Origin: an uncultured Dysosmobacter sp.
GTDB lineage: Bacteria > Bacillota > Clostridia > Oscillospirales > Oscillospiraceae
DNA: 64,000 nt
NCBI GenBank assembly: GCA_947625655.1
Contig: CANQPD010000006.1
Coordinates: 62,001-126,000 of the forward strand
Reading direction: 5' to 3'
Position 1 is the first letter of the stretch; each line of letters opens with the position of its first letter. The translations under genes and the position numbers were made by a program. This document shows, one piece after another, positions 33,368 through 40,006 of the stretch. Under the pieces are notes generated by a model, which had not been told where the DNA came from, did not search any database, and saw nothing but the letters and a program-made list of their open reading frames with translations.

Positions 33368-33419
33368 GTTAGCATATTCTAACTATTGAAAGTTTACCAT
33401 TGCTAATTTTCCGCGTCAA
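33368..33419 (-). promoter_or_regulatory. Feo promoter with two palindromic metal-repressor-like boxes
   Basis: Minus strand TTGACG (33419-33414), 17-base spacer, TAAACT (33396-33391). Box A GTTAGCATATTCTAAC (33368-33383) overlies the expected start; box B GTTTACCATTGCTAAT (33392-33407) overlies the -10. Both have GTT...TAA(C/T) ends like DtxR-family iron/manganese operators; which repressor binds is unknown. Confidence 0.6.
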
Positions 33420-33545
33420 ATGGAAAAGTGCAGAAATGTGCACAGACTTTTTCCGTCGAATTGTATATCTTGGCCAAGACGGCAGCCGGAACGTCTGTCT
33501 TGCGCCGGAGGAGGGGGTGTGTTATACTGCCGGTGAGGTGATGTT

Positions 33546-33911
33546 ATGTTTTCGTTCAACCATTTTAATTTCAATGTCTCCGATCTGGACAGGGCCATCC
33601 AATTTTACAAGGACGCCCTGGGGCTGGAGCCGGTGCGCCGGAAGGAGGCGGAGGACGGCAGCTTCGTCATCGTGTTCCTGGGGGACGGGAAGACGGACTT
33701 CCGGCTGGAGCTGACCTGGCTGCGGGACCATCCCCAGAAGTACGACCTGGGGGAGTGCGAGTTCCATCTGGCCATGCAGGCGGCGGATTTTCAGGCGGCC
33801 TATGAAAAGCACAAGGCCATGGGCTGTGTGTGCTTTGAAAATCCCGCCATGGGGATCTACTTTATCTCCGACCCGGACGGCTACTGGATCGAGATGATCC
33901 CCACGCGGTGA
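33546..33911 (+). CDS. VOC-family metalloenzyme (glyoxalase-like)
   Basis: A 121-residue protein of two betaalphabetabetabeta units: FNHFNFNVSDLDRAIQFYKDALGL and CEFHLAMQAADFQAAYEKHKAMG, ending FISDPDGYWIEMI. Metal ligands likely are His in the first strand, Glu/His in the middle and the final Glu. It resembles lactoylglutathione lyase (GloA)-like proteins; the substrate is not assignable. ATG 33546 follows a weak GAGGTG. The gene is single and divergent from the Feo operon. Confidence 0.85.
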   Translation: MFSFNHFNFNVSDLDRAIQFYKDALGLEPVRRKEAEDGSFVIVFLGDGKTDFRLELTWLRDHPQKYDLGECEFHLAMQAADFQAAYEKHKAMGCVCFENPAMGIYFISDPDGYWIEMIPTR

Positions 33912-34049
33912 CGCGGCGGAGAGGGAGGGCACCGGCGGAAATCTCCGCCGGTGCCTGTGTTTGTTGCTGCTTTGTCATTTTTTGTTATGGAAATGAGGGG
34001 AATTTCGCCCGATTCTCGTTATGATAGGAGCAGAAAGGAGCGCTGCCAT

Positions 34050-35339
34050 ATGAGAAGGATACGCCTGCTTGCACCGCTGATGGCGCTTTTCCTGCTGACG
34101 GTTTCCGTTTCCGCGCTGGATGTGGCGGAGAAGCCCATTTCCAACGGGGGCTATACCCACTATGCCATCGACAGTGACGGGCTGCTGTGGGCCTGGGGCG
34201 ACAGCTTCCACGGCGGCATCACCGCGGATCGCGACCTGGAATGGGAGGAAGCGGTGCCGGAGGTGAAGAACGCCCGGAATGCCTGCGTGGGCTTTGTGGC
34301 CGGCCTGGCGGTGGATGGGGACGGCGTCCTCTGGGGCTTTGGCAGTGACCATGCGGGAAAGCTGATGGGAAAGGACGCCTCCCAGGGGGCGGTCCGACTG
34401 ATGGACCATGTGGTATACGCCGAGGTCTGGGACGTGAGCTGCTGCGCGCTGAAGGACGACGGGACGCTGTGGGCGTGGGGCGGCGGCACGGACGCCGCCA
34501 CCGGCGGGCCGATCCGGGAGCCGTATCAGGTGATGGACCATGTGCGGGCTTTCTGCGGCGACTATGTCCAGCTGGAGGACGGCACCTGGGTGGAGCGGCG
34601 GTACAACGCAGATGGAGTCAATTTTGAGATCCTCCCCCTGGCGGACAATGTGGTAAAGCTGCGGATGGACTATGCCGCAGACGCGCTGCTGTTGCTGGGA
34701 GAGAACGGGGATCTCTACCGGGCGGCCCGGAATGACCAGGGCTGGTATGGCGGGCCGGAGCTGCTATTGGAACATGTAGTGACATTTTACGGCAATACCG
34801 CTGTCACAGCCGACGGAACCCTGTGGGCCTGGAGCAATGACCGCCCCGCCATCCTGAAGGACGGCGCGCCGGATCCTTCGGATCCCTATGAGAGCTTATC
34901 GGCCGAAGAACTGGCAATCCCGGTGAAGATCACGGAGGGCGTCCGGTACGCGGAGGCCAGCGAGGACTGTACGCTGGCAATCATGGCGGACGGCAGCCTG
35001 TGGGAACTGCCCAGCGCGTATCATGTGTCCATTCAGGAGGAATATCCTCCGGAGCAGTTCCCGGAGGTGCAGACGGCGTGCCGAAAGCTGCTGGATCAGA
35101 CTGCGCCAGTTCAGTGGTTCGAGGGGGATCCCGATGCCCCGGCCCCGGTGCTGCTGGCAGCCCCGGAGACCGCTGCGGAGGCGGAAGACCCTGCGGAGAC
35201 AGTACCGCCGGAAGGTTTGGAGACGGAAATGCCAGTCGGAACGGCTTCATCCGATCGGGAGATTCCCAACTGGGCGGCGCTGGTATCCTTGCTGCCCTTG
35301 GCGGCAGCAGTGGTTTGGCACCTGCGGAAGAAAGGATAA
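34050..35339 (+). CDS. Secreted RCC1-like beta-propeller protein with C-terminal membrane anchor
   Basis: A 429-residue protein: signal peptide (MRRIRLLAPLMALFLLTVSVSA), then at least four RCC1-like repeats with the LLWAWG / LWGFG / LWAWGGG / LWAWS pattern (about 45-310), an Ala/Pro/Glu-rich stalk (about 345-405), and a final helix (WAALVSLLPLAAAVVWHL) with RKKG. This looks like a cell-surface propeller on a stalk, exported and anchored; no sortase LPxTG motif is present. Start ATG 34050 follows AAAGGAG. Ligand unknown. Confidence 0.75.
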   Translation: MRRIRLLAPLMALFLLTVSVSALDVAEKPISNGGYTHYAIDSDGLLWAWGDSFHGGITADRDLEWEEAVPEVKNARNACVGFVAGLAVDGDGVLWGFGSDHAGKLMGKDASQGAVRLMDHVVYAEVWDVSCCALKDDGTLWAWGGGTDAATGGPIREPYQVMDHVRAFCGDYVQLEDGTWVERRYNADGVNFEILPLADNVVKLRMDYAADALLLLGENGDLYRAARNDQGWYGGPELLLEHVVTFYGNTAVTADGTLWAWSNDRPAILKDGAPDPSDPYESLSAEELAIPVKITEGVRYAEASEDCTLAIMADGSLWELPSAYHVSIQEEYPPEQFPEVQTACRKLLDQTAPVQWFEGDPDAPAPVLLAAPETAAEAEDPAETVPPEGLETEMPVGTASSDREIPNWAALVSLLPLAAAVVWHLRKKG

Positions 35340-35343
35340 GACA

Positions 35344-35371
35344 AGCCCCCGGCACAGCTGTGCCGGGGGCT
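35344..35371. terminator. Bidirectional terminator, perfect 28-bp palindrome
   Basis: AGCCCCCGGCACAG joined to its exact complement; it serves the converging RCC1-like and lysA genes. Confidence 0.85.
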
Positions 35372-35383
35372 GCTATGTTTCGC

Positions 35384-36640
35384 TTACCACACCACCGTGG
35401 CGAAATAGTCCTCCAGGGTCTCCGCCCGGCGGATCAGCTCCACGGAGCCGTCCTCACGCAGCAGCAGCTCGGCGGAGCGGAGCTTGCCGTTGTAGTTATA
35501 CCCCATGGCGTGGCCGTGGGCGCCGGTGTCGTGGATCACCAGCAGGTCGCCCATGTCGATTTTCGGCAGCATGCGGTCGATGGCGAACTTGTCGTTGTTC
35601 TCGCACAGGCTGCCCACCACGTCGTACTTGTGGTCGCAGGGGGCGTCCTCCTTGCCCATCACCGTGATGTGGTGGTAGGAGCCGTACATGGCGGGGCGCA
35701 TCAGGTTGCAGGCGCAGGCGTCCACGCCGATATACTCCTTGTAGATGTGCTTTTCGTGGATGGCCCGGGTGACCAGGTGGCCATAGGGGGCCAGCATGAA
35801 GCGGCCCAGCTCCGTGTACAGCGCCACGTCACCCATGCCGGCGGGCACCAGGATCTCCTCATAGGCGCGCCGCACGCCCTCGCCGATGGCGGCGATGTCG
35901 TTGGCGGGCTGCTCGGGGCGGTAGGGGATGCCCACGCCGCCGGAGAGGTTGATGAAGGTGATGTGGACGCCGGTTTCCTCCTTCAGCTCCACCGCCAGCC
36001 GGAATAGGATGCGGGCCAGGGCGGGGTAATAGTCGTTGGAGAGGGTGTTGGAGGCCAGGAAGCTGTGGATGCCGAACTCTTTGGCGCCCATGGCGGCAAG
36101 GCGCCGGAAGGCCTCGGCGATCTGGGTGCGGGTCATGCCGTATTTGGCGTCGCCGGGGTTGTCCATCACCTGGAAGCCCTCCCGGGTCTCGCCCAGGGTG
36201 AACACGCCGCCGGGATTGTAGCGGCAGCAGATCTTCTGGGGGACGTGGCCGATGGACTGCTCCAGGAAATCCACCAGGGTCAGGTCGTCCAGATTGATGA
36301 TGGCGCCCAGGCGGTCCGCCAGCTGGAATTCCCGCGCGGGGGTGTTGTTGGAGGAGAACATGATGCCCTCGCCGGTGACGCCGCAGCGCTCCGCCATCAG
36401 CAGCTCCGCCTCGGAGGAGCAGTCGCAGCCGCAGCCCTCTTCCTGCAAGAGCTTCAAAATCGCGGGGGTGGGGGTGGCCTTGACCGCGAAATACTCCCGG
36501 TAGCCGGGGTTCCAGGCGAAGGCGGCCCGCAGGCGGCGGGCGTTTTCCCGGATGCCCCGCTCGTCATAGATGTGGAAGGGGGTGGGGTACTGGGCGGCGA
36601 TGGCCTCCAGCTGGTCTTTTGTCACAAAGGGCGTTTTCAT
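35384..36640 (-). CDS. lysA: Diaminopimelate decarboxylase
   Basis: A 418-residue fold-type III PLP enzyme that decarboxylates meso-diaminopimelate to lysine. YFAVKATPTP contains the PLP lysine K54; HSFLASN, NLSGGVGIPYRPEQ (glycine-rich phosphate-binding turn), ELGRFMLAPYG and the active-site CENNDKF are all present in the right order. Length is typical. No other lysine gene is adjacent. ATG 36640 is preceded by weak GGTCACGCC only, so initiation strength is unclear. Confidence 0.9.
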   Translation of the reverse strand: MKTPFVTKDQLEAIAAQYPTPFHIYDERGIRENARRLRAAFAWNPGYREYFAVKATPTPAILKLLQEEGCGCDCSSEAELLMAERCGVTGEGIMFSSNNTPAREFQLADRLGAIINLDDLTLVDFLEQSIGHVPQKICCRYNPGGVFTLGETREGFQVMDNPGDAKYGMTRTQIAEAFRRLAAMGAKEFGIHSFLASNTLSNDYYPALARILFRLAVELKEETGVHITFINLSGGVGIPYRPEQPANDIAAIGEGVRRAYEEILVPAGMGDVALYTELGRFMLAPYGHLVTRAIHEKHIYKEYIGVDACACNLMRPAMYGSYHHITVMGKEDAPCDHKYDVVGSLCENNDKFAIDRMLPKIDMGDLLVIHDTGAHGHAMGYNYNGKLRSAELLLREDGSVELIRRAETLEDYFATVVW

Positions 36641-36832
36641 AGGCGTGACCTCGAATCTTTTCAGTATGGCCGGGTCATGGGGCCCGAAGATGGGTATTAT
36701 TTTACGGTTTTCAGGCGGCGTCTGTCAAGGAATTTGGCAAGAAACGGCGATATGCACGGGATTTGGCGGATCTGGGCGGGCGGTTTCGTCAGGTTTTACG
36801 CCGGTGGTTATTCTTTCGGGAAAATAACTCCC

Positions 36833-36861
36833 TTGTTTTTCCCGGGACGGAGGGGTACAAT
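36833..36861 (+). promoter_or_regulatory. Promoter of the yedF selenium cluster
   Basis: TTGTTT (36833-36838), 17-base spacer, TACAAT (36856-36861), 42 bases before the ATG. A GGGAAAA/TTTTCCC hairpin overlaps the -35. 36641-36832 shows nothing else. Confidence 0.55.
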
Positions 36862-36903
36862 GGGGGAGAAAACAAGCCGCTCCGGCGGGGAAAGAGGTCG
36901 TTT

Positions 36904-37521
36904 ATGCAGAACATCGTTGTGAATGCCGTTGGCGAGCAGTGCCCCATCCCGGTGGTGAAGGCCACCCGCGCCCTGCGGGAGATGACGGAGCCGGGGACGC
37001 TGGAGGTCCATGTGGACAATGAGATCGCCGTGCAGAACCTGACGCGGATGGCGGCGGGCCACCACCTGGCATCCAGGGCGGAGAAGATCGGGGAGAGAGA
37101 ATTCGTGGTCACCGTGGAGGTGACGGCCCCCATGGGCGACACGCCTGTGGAGGAGCCGGAGCCGGCCTGCGTGCCGGACCAGCGGGGCGACCTGGTGGTG
37201 GCGGTGGACACCGACGCCATGGGCCGGGGCAGCGACGAGCTGGGCCGGACGCTGATAAAGGGCTTCCTCTTTGCCGTCAGCCAGCTGCCTCAGCTTCCCA
37301 AGACCATCCTGTTCTACAACGGCGGCGCCAAGCTGACGGTGGAGGGCAGCGACTCCCTGGAGGATCTGAAGAACATGGAGGCCCAGGGGGTGGAGATCCT
37401 GACCTGCGGCACCTGCCTGAACTACTACGGCCTGACGGAAAAGCTGGCGGTGGGGAGCGCCACCAATATGTACAGCATCGTGGAGACCCTGGCCGCCGCG
37501 GGCAAGGTGATCAAGCCGTGA
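36904..37521 (+). CDS. yedF: Selenium-metabolism protein YedF (TusA-like + DsrE-like)
   Basis: A 205-residue two-domain protein. Residues 1-75 are TusA-like with C13 in GEQCPIPVVKATRAL; residues 95-205 are DsrE-like with NGGAKLTVEGS and a Cys pair in LTCGTCLNYYG. YedF accompanies yedE and selD in selenium-using bacteria and probably carries or delivers reduced selenium. It is followed by a class V aminotransferase and DUF3343 gene in a tight operon (overlap of 4 bases), a context known for Se use. Confidence 0.9.
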   Translation: MQNIVVNAVGEQCPIPVVKATRALREMTEPGTLEVHVDNEIAVQNLTRMAAGHHLASRAEKIGEREFVVTVEVTAPMGDTPVEEPEPACVPDQRGDLVVAVDTDAMGRGSDELGRTLIKGFLFAVSQLPQLPKTILFYNGGAKLTVEGSDSLEDLKNMEAQGVEILTCGTCLNYYGLTEKLAVGSATNMYSIVETLAAAGKVIKP

Positions 37522-38660
37522 TCTATCTGGACAACGCCGCCACCACCCGGCCCAAGCCCATCGGCGTGGCGGAGGCGGTGACGGAGGCCATGATGTCCTG
37601 GGGGAACTGCGGCCGGGGCGCTCATGACGACGCGCTGTCCGCCGCCCGGACAGTGTTTGCCGTCCGGCAGCGGCTGGCGGACCTGTTGGGCTGCCCCCGG
37701 GCGGACCGGGTGGCCTTCACGCCCAACTCCACCATGGCGCTGAACATCGCCATCGGCGGCCTGCTGGGGCCGGGGGACCATGTGATCTCCACGGACCTGG
37801 AGCACAACTCCGTCCTGCGGCCCCTGTACCGCCTGCGGGCCCAGGGGGCGGCGGTGGACTTCGTGCCCGCAGACCGCCGGGGGCGGATCGACTATGACGG
37901 GTTTGAGCGGCTGCTGCGGCCGGACACCCGGGCGGTGGTCTGCACCCACGCCTCCAATTTGACGGGGGACATGGTGGACATCGGCCGGGTGGGGGAATTC
38001 TGCCGCAAGCATGGGCTGCTGTTCATCCTGGACGCCTCCCAGACGGCGGGGGTGTTTCCCATCGACATGGCGGCCCAGCACATCGACGTGGTGTGCTTCA
38101 CCGGCCACAAAAGCCTGCTGGGGCCCCAGGGCACCGGCGGGCTGTGCGTGGGGGAGGGCGTGGACATCCGGCCCTTCGCCGTGGGCGGCACCGGCGTCCA
38201 GAGCTTTCTGGAGACCCAGCCGGAGGAGTACCCCACCCGGCTGGAGGCCGGGACCCTGAACAGCCATGGCATCGCCGGGCTGGGGGCGGCCCTGGCGTAC
38301 ATCGAAGAGACGGGCATGGACGCCATCCGCGCCCACGAGGCGGCCCTGGCCCGGCGGTTTTACGAGGCCGTCCGGGATCTGCCGGGAGTGACGGTATACG
38401 GCGACTTTGACGCGGCGGAGCGGGCCCCCATCGTGACGCTGAACATCGCCGATTTGGATTCGGCGGAGGTCTCCGACGAGCTGGCGGAGCGGTTCGGCAT
38501 CGCCACCCGCCCCGGCGCCCACTGCGCCCCCCGGCTCCACCGGGCGCTGGGCACCGCGGGGCAGGGGGCCGTCCGGTTCTCCTGGGGCTGGGCCAACACG
38601 GCGGCGGAGACGGACGCGGCGGCGGAGGCCGTCCGCGTTCTGGCAGAGGAGGCCCTGTGA
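37518..38660 (+). CDS. Class V aminotransferase, cysteine desulfurase/selenocysteine lyase-like
   Basis: A 380-residue PLP enzyme beginning with GTG 37518, overlapping yedF. LDNAATTRPKP is the family N-terminus; D172-x-SQT (LDASQTAG) and TGHKSLLGPQG place the PLP lysine at K198; GAHCAPRLHRALGT carries the candidate catalytic Cys in the mobile loop. In this operon it most likely releases Se or S from selenocysteine/cysteine for YedF and DUF3343. It belongs to the subgroup found next to yedF and not to housekeeping IscS. Confidence 0.88.
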   Translation: MIYLDNAATTRPKPIGVAEAVTEAMMSWGNCGRGAHDDALSAARTVFAVRQRLADLLGCPRADRVAFTPNSTMALNIAIGGLLGPGDHVISTDLEHNSVLRPLYRLRAQGAAVDFVPADRRGRIDYDGFERLLRPDTRAVVCTHASNLTGDMVDIGRVGEFCRKHGLLFILDASQTAGVFPIDMAAQHIDVVCFTGHKSLLGPQGTGGLCVGEGVDIRPFAVGGTGVQSFLETQPEEYPTRLEAGTLNSHGIAGLGAALAYIEETGMDAIRAHEAALARRFYEAVRDLPGVTVYGDFDAAERAPIVTLNIADLDSAEVSDELAERFGIATRPGAHCAPRLHRALGTAGQGAVRFSWGWANTAAETDAAAEAVRVLAEEAL

Positions 38661-38661
38661 C

Positions 38662-38898
38662 ATGCGGGAGCGGACGGAGAAATGCATCGTCACCTTCCGC
38701 ACCACCACCGGAGCCATGGCCATGGAGCGCGCCTGCAAGGCGGCGGGGGTGCCGGGGCGGCTGATCCCCGTGCCCCGCAGCATCACCGCCGGGTGCGGCA
38801 TGTGCTGGACCGCGCCGCCCGCCGCCCGGGAGGCGGTGGAGGAGCTGGTGATGAAACAGGGCTTGGATGTGGACGGCGTCTATGCTATAATCCTTTGA
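38662..38898 (+). CDS. DUF3343 protein (putative Se/S carrier)
   Basis: A 78-residue protein: CIVTFRTTTGAMAMERACKAAGVPGRLIPVPRSITAGCGMCWTAPP. The T-T-G-A-M-x-x-E and PVPRxIxAGCGxxW motifs are the DUF3343 signature; its Cys pair (GCGMC) may hold a perselenide or persulfide. One base after the aminotransferase stop. A second copy lacking the second Cys (DCGIAW) is at 59752-59988. Confidence 0.88.
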   Translation: MRERTEKCIVTFRTTTGAMAMERACKAAGVPGRLIPVPRSITAGCGMCWTAPPAAREAVEELVMKQGLDVDGVYAIIL

Positions 38899-38911
38899 GA
38901 GGTGATGCCCT

Positions 38912-39085
38912 GTGGCGGCGAATTGTGAAGAGTGCGTCCACTACGACTATGACGACGAGACGGACGCCTACTACTGCACCATGGATCTGGACGAGGACGA
39001 GATGGAGCGCTTTCTGCGCAGCGCCAACAACGCCTGCCCCTTTTACCGCCGGGGCGACGACTACCAGACCGCCCGGCGGCAGTGA
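38912..39085 (+). CDS. Small DUF6472-like Cys protein
   Basis: A 57-residue protein from GTG 38912, 6 bases after GAGGTGAT. CEECVHYDYDDETDAYYC and a later CPFYRRGDDY provide four Cys in a zinc-ribbon-like spacing; the middle is very acidic. It resembles DUF6472-type small proteins common beside NUDIX or Se genes in clostridia. 13 bases after DUF3343 and 11 before the NUDIX gene, so co-transcribed. Confidence 0.7.
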   Translation: MAANCEECVHYDYDDETDAYYCTMDLDEDEMERFLRSANNACPFYRRGDDYQTARRQ

Positions 39086-39096
39086 GGAGAGACGAC

Positions 39097-39615
39097 ATGG
39101 AATTGGTGGATCTGTACGATGAAAACCGGGCGCCCCTGGGGAAGACGGCGGAGCGCTACGGCCCCAAGGGCCCCGGCGAGCTGCGGGTGGTGGTGCATGT
39201 GTGCCTGTTTGACCGGCAGGGCCGCCTGCTGATCCAGAAGCGGACGGCCAGCAAGCACATCTGGCCCGGCCTGTGGGACGTGACGGTGGGCGGCGGCGTG
39301 GACGCCGGCGAGACCACCCGCCAGGGCGCGGAGCGGGAAGTGCGGGAGGAGCTGGGCTATGACCTGGATCTCACCGGCGTGCGGCCCACGGTGACGGTGA
39401 ACTTCGCCGGGGGATTCGACGACTTCTTCGTGGCAGAGCGGGACGTGGATATCGGTGCCTTGACCCTCCAGGCCGAGGAGGTGGACGACGTCCGCTGGGT
39501 GACGCTGGAGGAGCTGCTGGCCATGGTGGACAACGGCAGCTTCATCTGCTATCCCAAGAGCTTCCTGCAATTCCTGTTTGACATGCGGGGGGCCTTCGGG
39601 TTTCCCACGAAATGA
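39097..39615 (+). CDS. NUDIX hydrolase
   Basis: A 172-residue protein with the complete Nudix box: GGGVDAGE, seven residues, then REVREELG. It hydrolyses a nucleoside diphosphate linked to another moiety; the N-terminal extension (ELVDLYDENRAPLGKTAERYG) is as in IDI-like/YfcD NUDIX proteins, so isopentenyl- or ADP-ribose-type substrates are possible. ATG 39097 follows GAGGAGA. A terminator closes the yedF operon right after. Confidence 0.88.
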   Translation: MELVDLYDENRAPLGKTAERYGPKGPGELRVVVHVCLFDRQGRLLIQKRTASKHIWPGLWDVTVGGGVDAGETTRQGAEREVREELGYDLDLTGVRPTVTVNFAGGFDDFFVAERDVDIGALTLQAEEVDDVRWVTLEELLAMVDNGSFICYPKSFLQFLFDMRGAFGFPTK

Positions 39616-39616
39616 G

Positions 39617-39644
39617 AAAACCCGCCTGATTCAGGCGGGTTTTT
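39617..39644 (+). terminator. Terminator of the yedF operon
   Basis: AAAACCCGCCTGA pairs with TCAGGCGGGTTTT, followed by T. Confidence 0.92.
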
Positions 39645-39700
39645 CGCAATTCCCTCTTGCATTTTGGGGAAAGAACGTATAAGATAAATTTGGAAATCAT

Positions 39701-39790
39701 AAAAAGCGGCAGCCGTGAGGTACTCGCAATACCCCACGGCCTAGGTAGAGTGGGAAAAGCACTCATACATAGCAGCATTGCTGCACCGCA
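39701..39790 (-). ncRNA. Putative ~90-nt small RNA, copy A (antisense to the leader)
   Basis: From a start near 39790 the minus strand forms GCAGC/GCTGC, GAGTG/CACTC and an 11-bp terminator-type hairpin (39740-39730 with 39722-39712) that is followed by TGCCGCTTTTT. The same three helices occur in copy B (47603-47512) with A-U to G-C changes kept in pairs. Transcription is inferred from the promoter at 39797-39825; not demonstrated. Confidence 0.5.
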
Positions 39791-39796
39791 ACGTTT

Positions 39797-39825
39797 ATTA
39801 TAGTGTCTTTCTCCGCTTTTGACAA
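39797..39825 (-). promoter_or_regulatory. Strong minus-strand promoter, copy A
   Basis: TTGTCA (39825-39820), 17-base spacer, TATAAT (39802-39797). The same promoter and spacing occurs in copy B. It points away from the SLH gene. Confidence 0.75.
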
Positions 39826-40006
39826 GCGGAAAAGGCGCTTAGTTTCGTTGTGTTCGCATTTTGTCTTTTGACAGGCGCGGTGTATGAGACACTCATGCAC
39901 CGCGTTTATGATTTCCACCGGGGGGAGCCAAGGGGGCGCTATACCCTTTGGCCTCCCCAAACGGTGGAAATACGGGCACGGCCCGACAAAAAAGGAGACG
40001 ATAAAC

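Larger units (their letters stand above)
39650..40006 (+). repeat. Duplicated structured leader A of an SLH gene
   Basis: Nearly the same sequence recurs at 47461-47820 before the second SLH gene. Plus-sense hairpins include CCGCTTTTGACAAGCGG, GCGGTGTATGAG/CTCATGCACCGC, TTTCCACCG/CGGTGGAAA around an inner GGGGAGCC/GGCCTCCCC, and CGGGCACGGCCCG just before the RBS. Several stems differ between copies by changes that keep pairing. A weak forward promoter may be TTGCAT with TAAGAT at 39658-39686; most of the leader would then be 5' UTR. No ORF is supported. Confidence 0.75.

Noticed and set aside
39650-40006. Known riboswitch (c-di-GMP, cobalamin, SAM) in the SLH leader
   Set aside because: The conserved core strings I know for these classes are absent; the structure does not fit them by eye.
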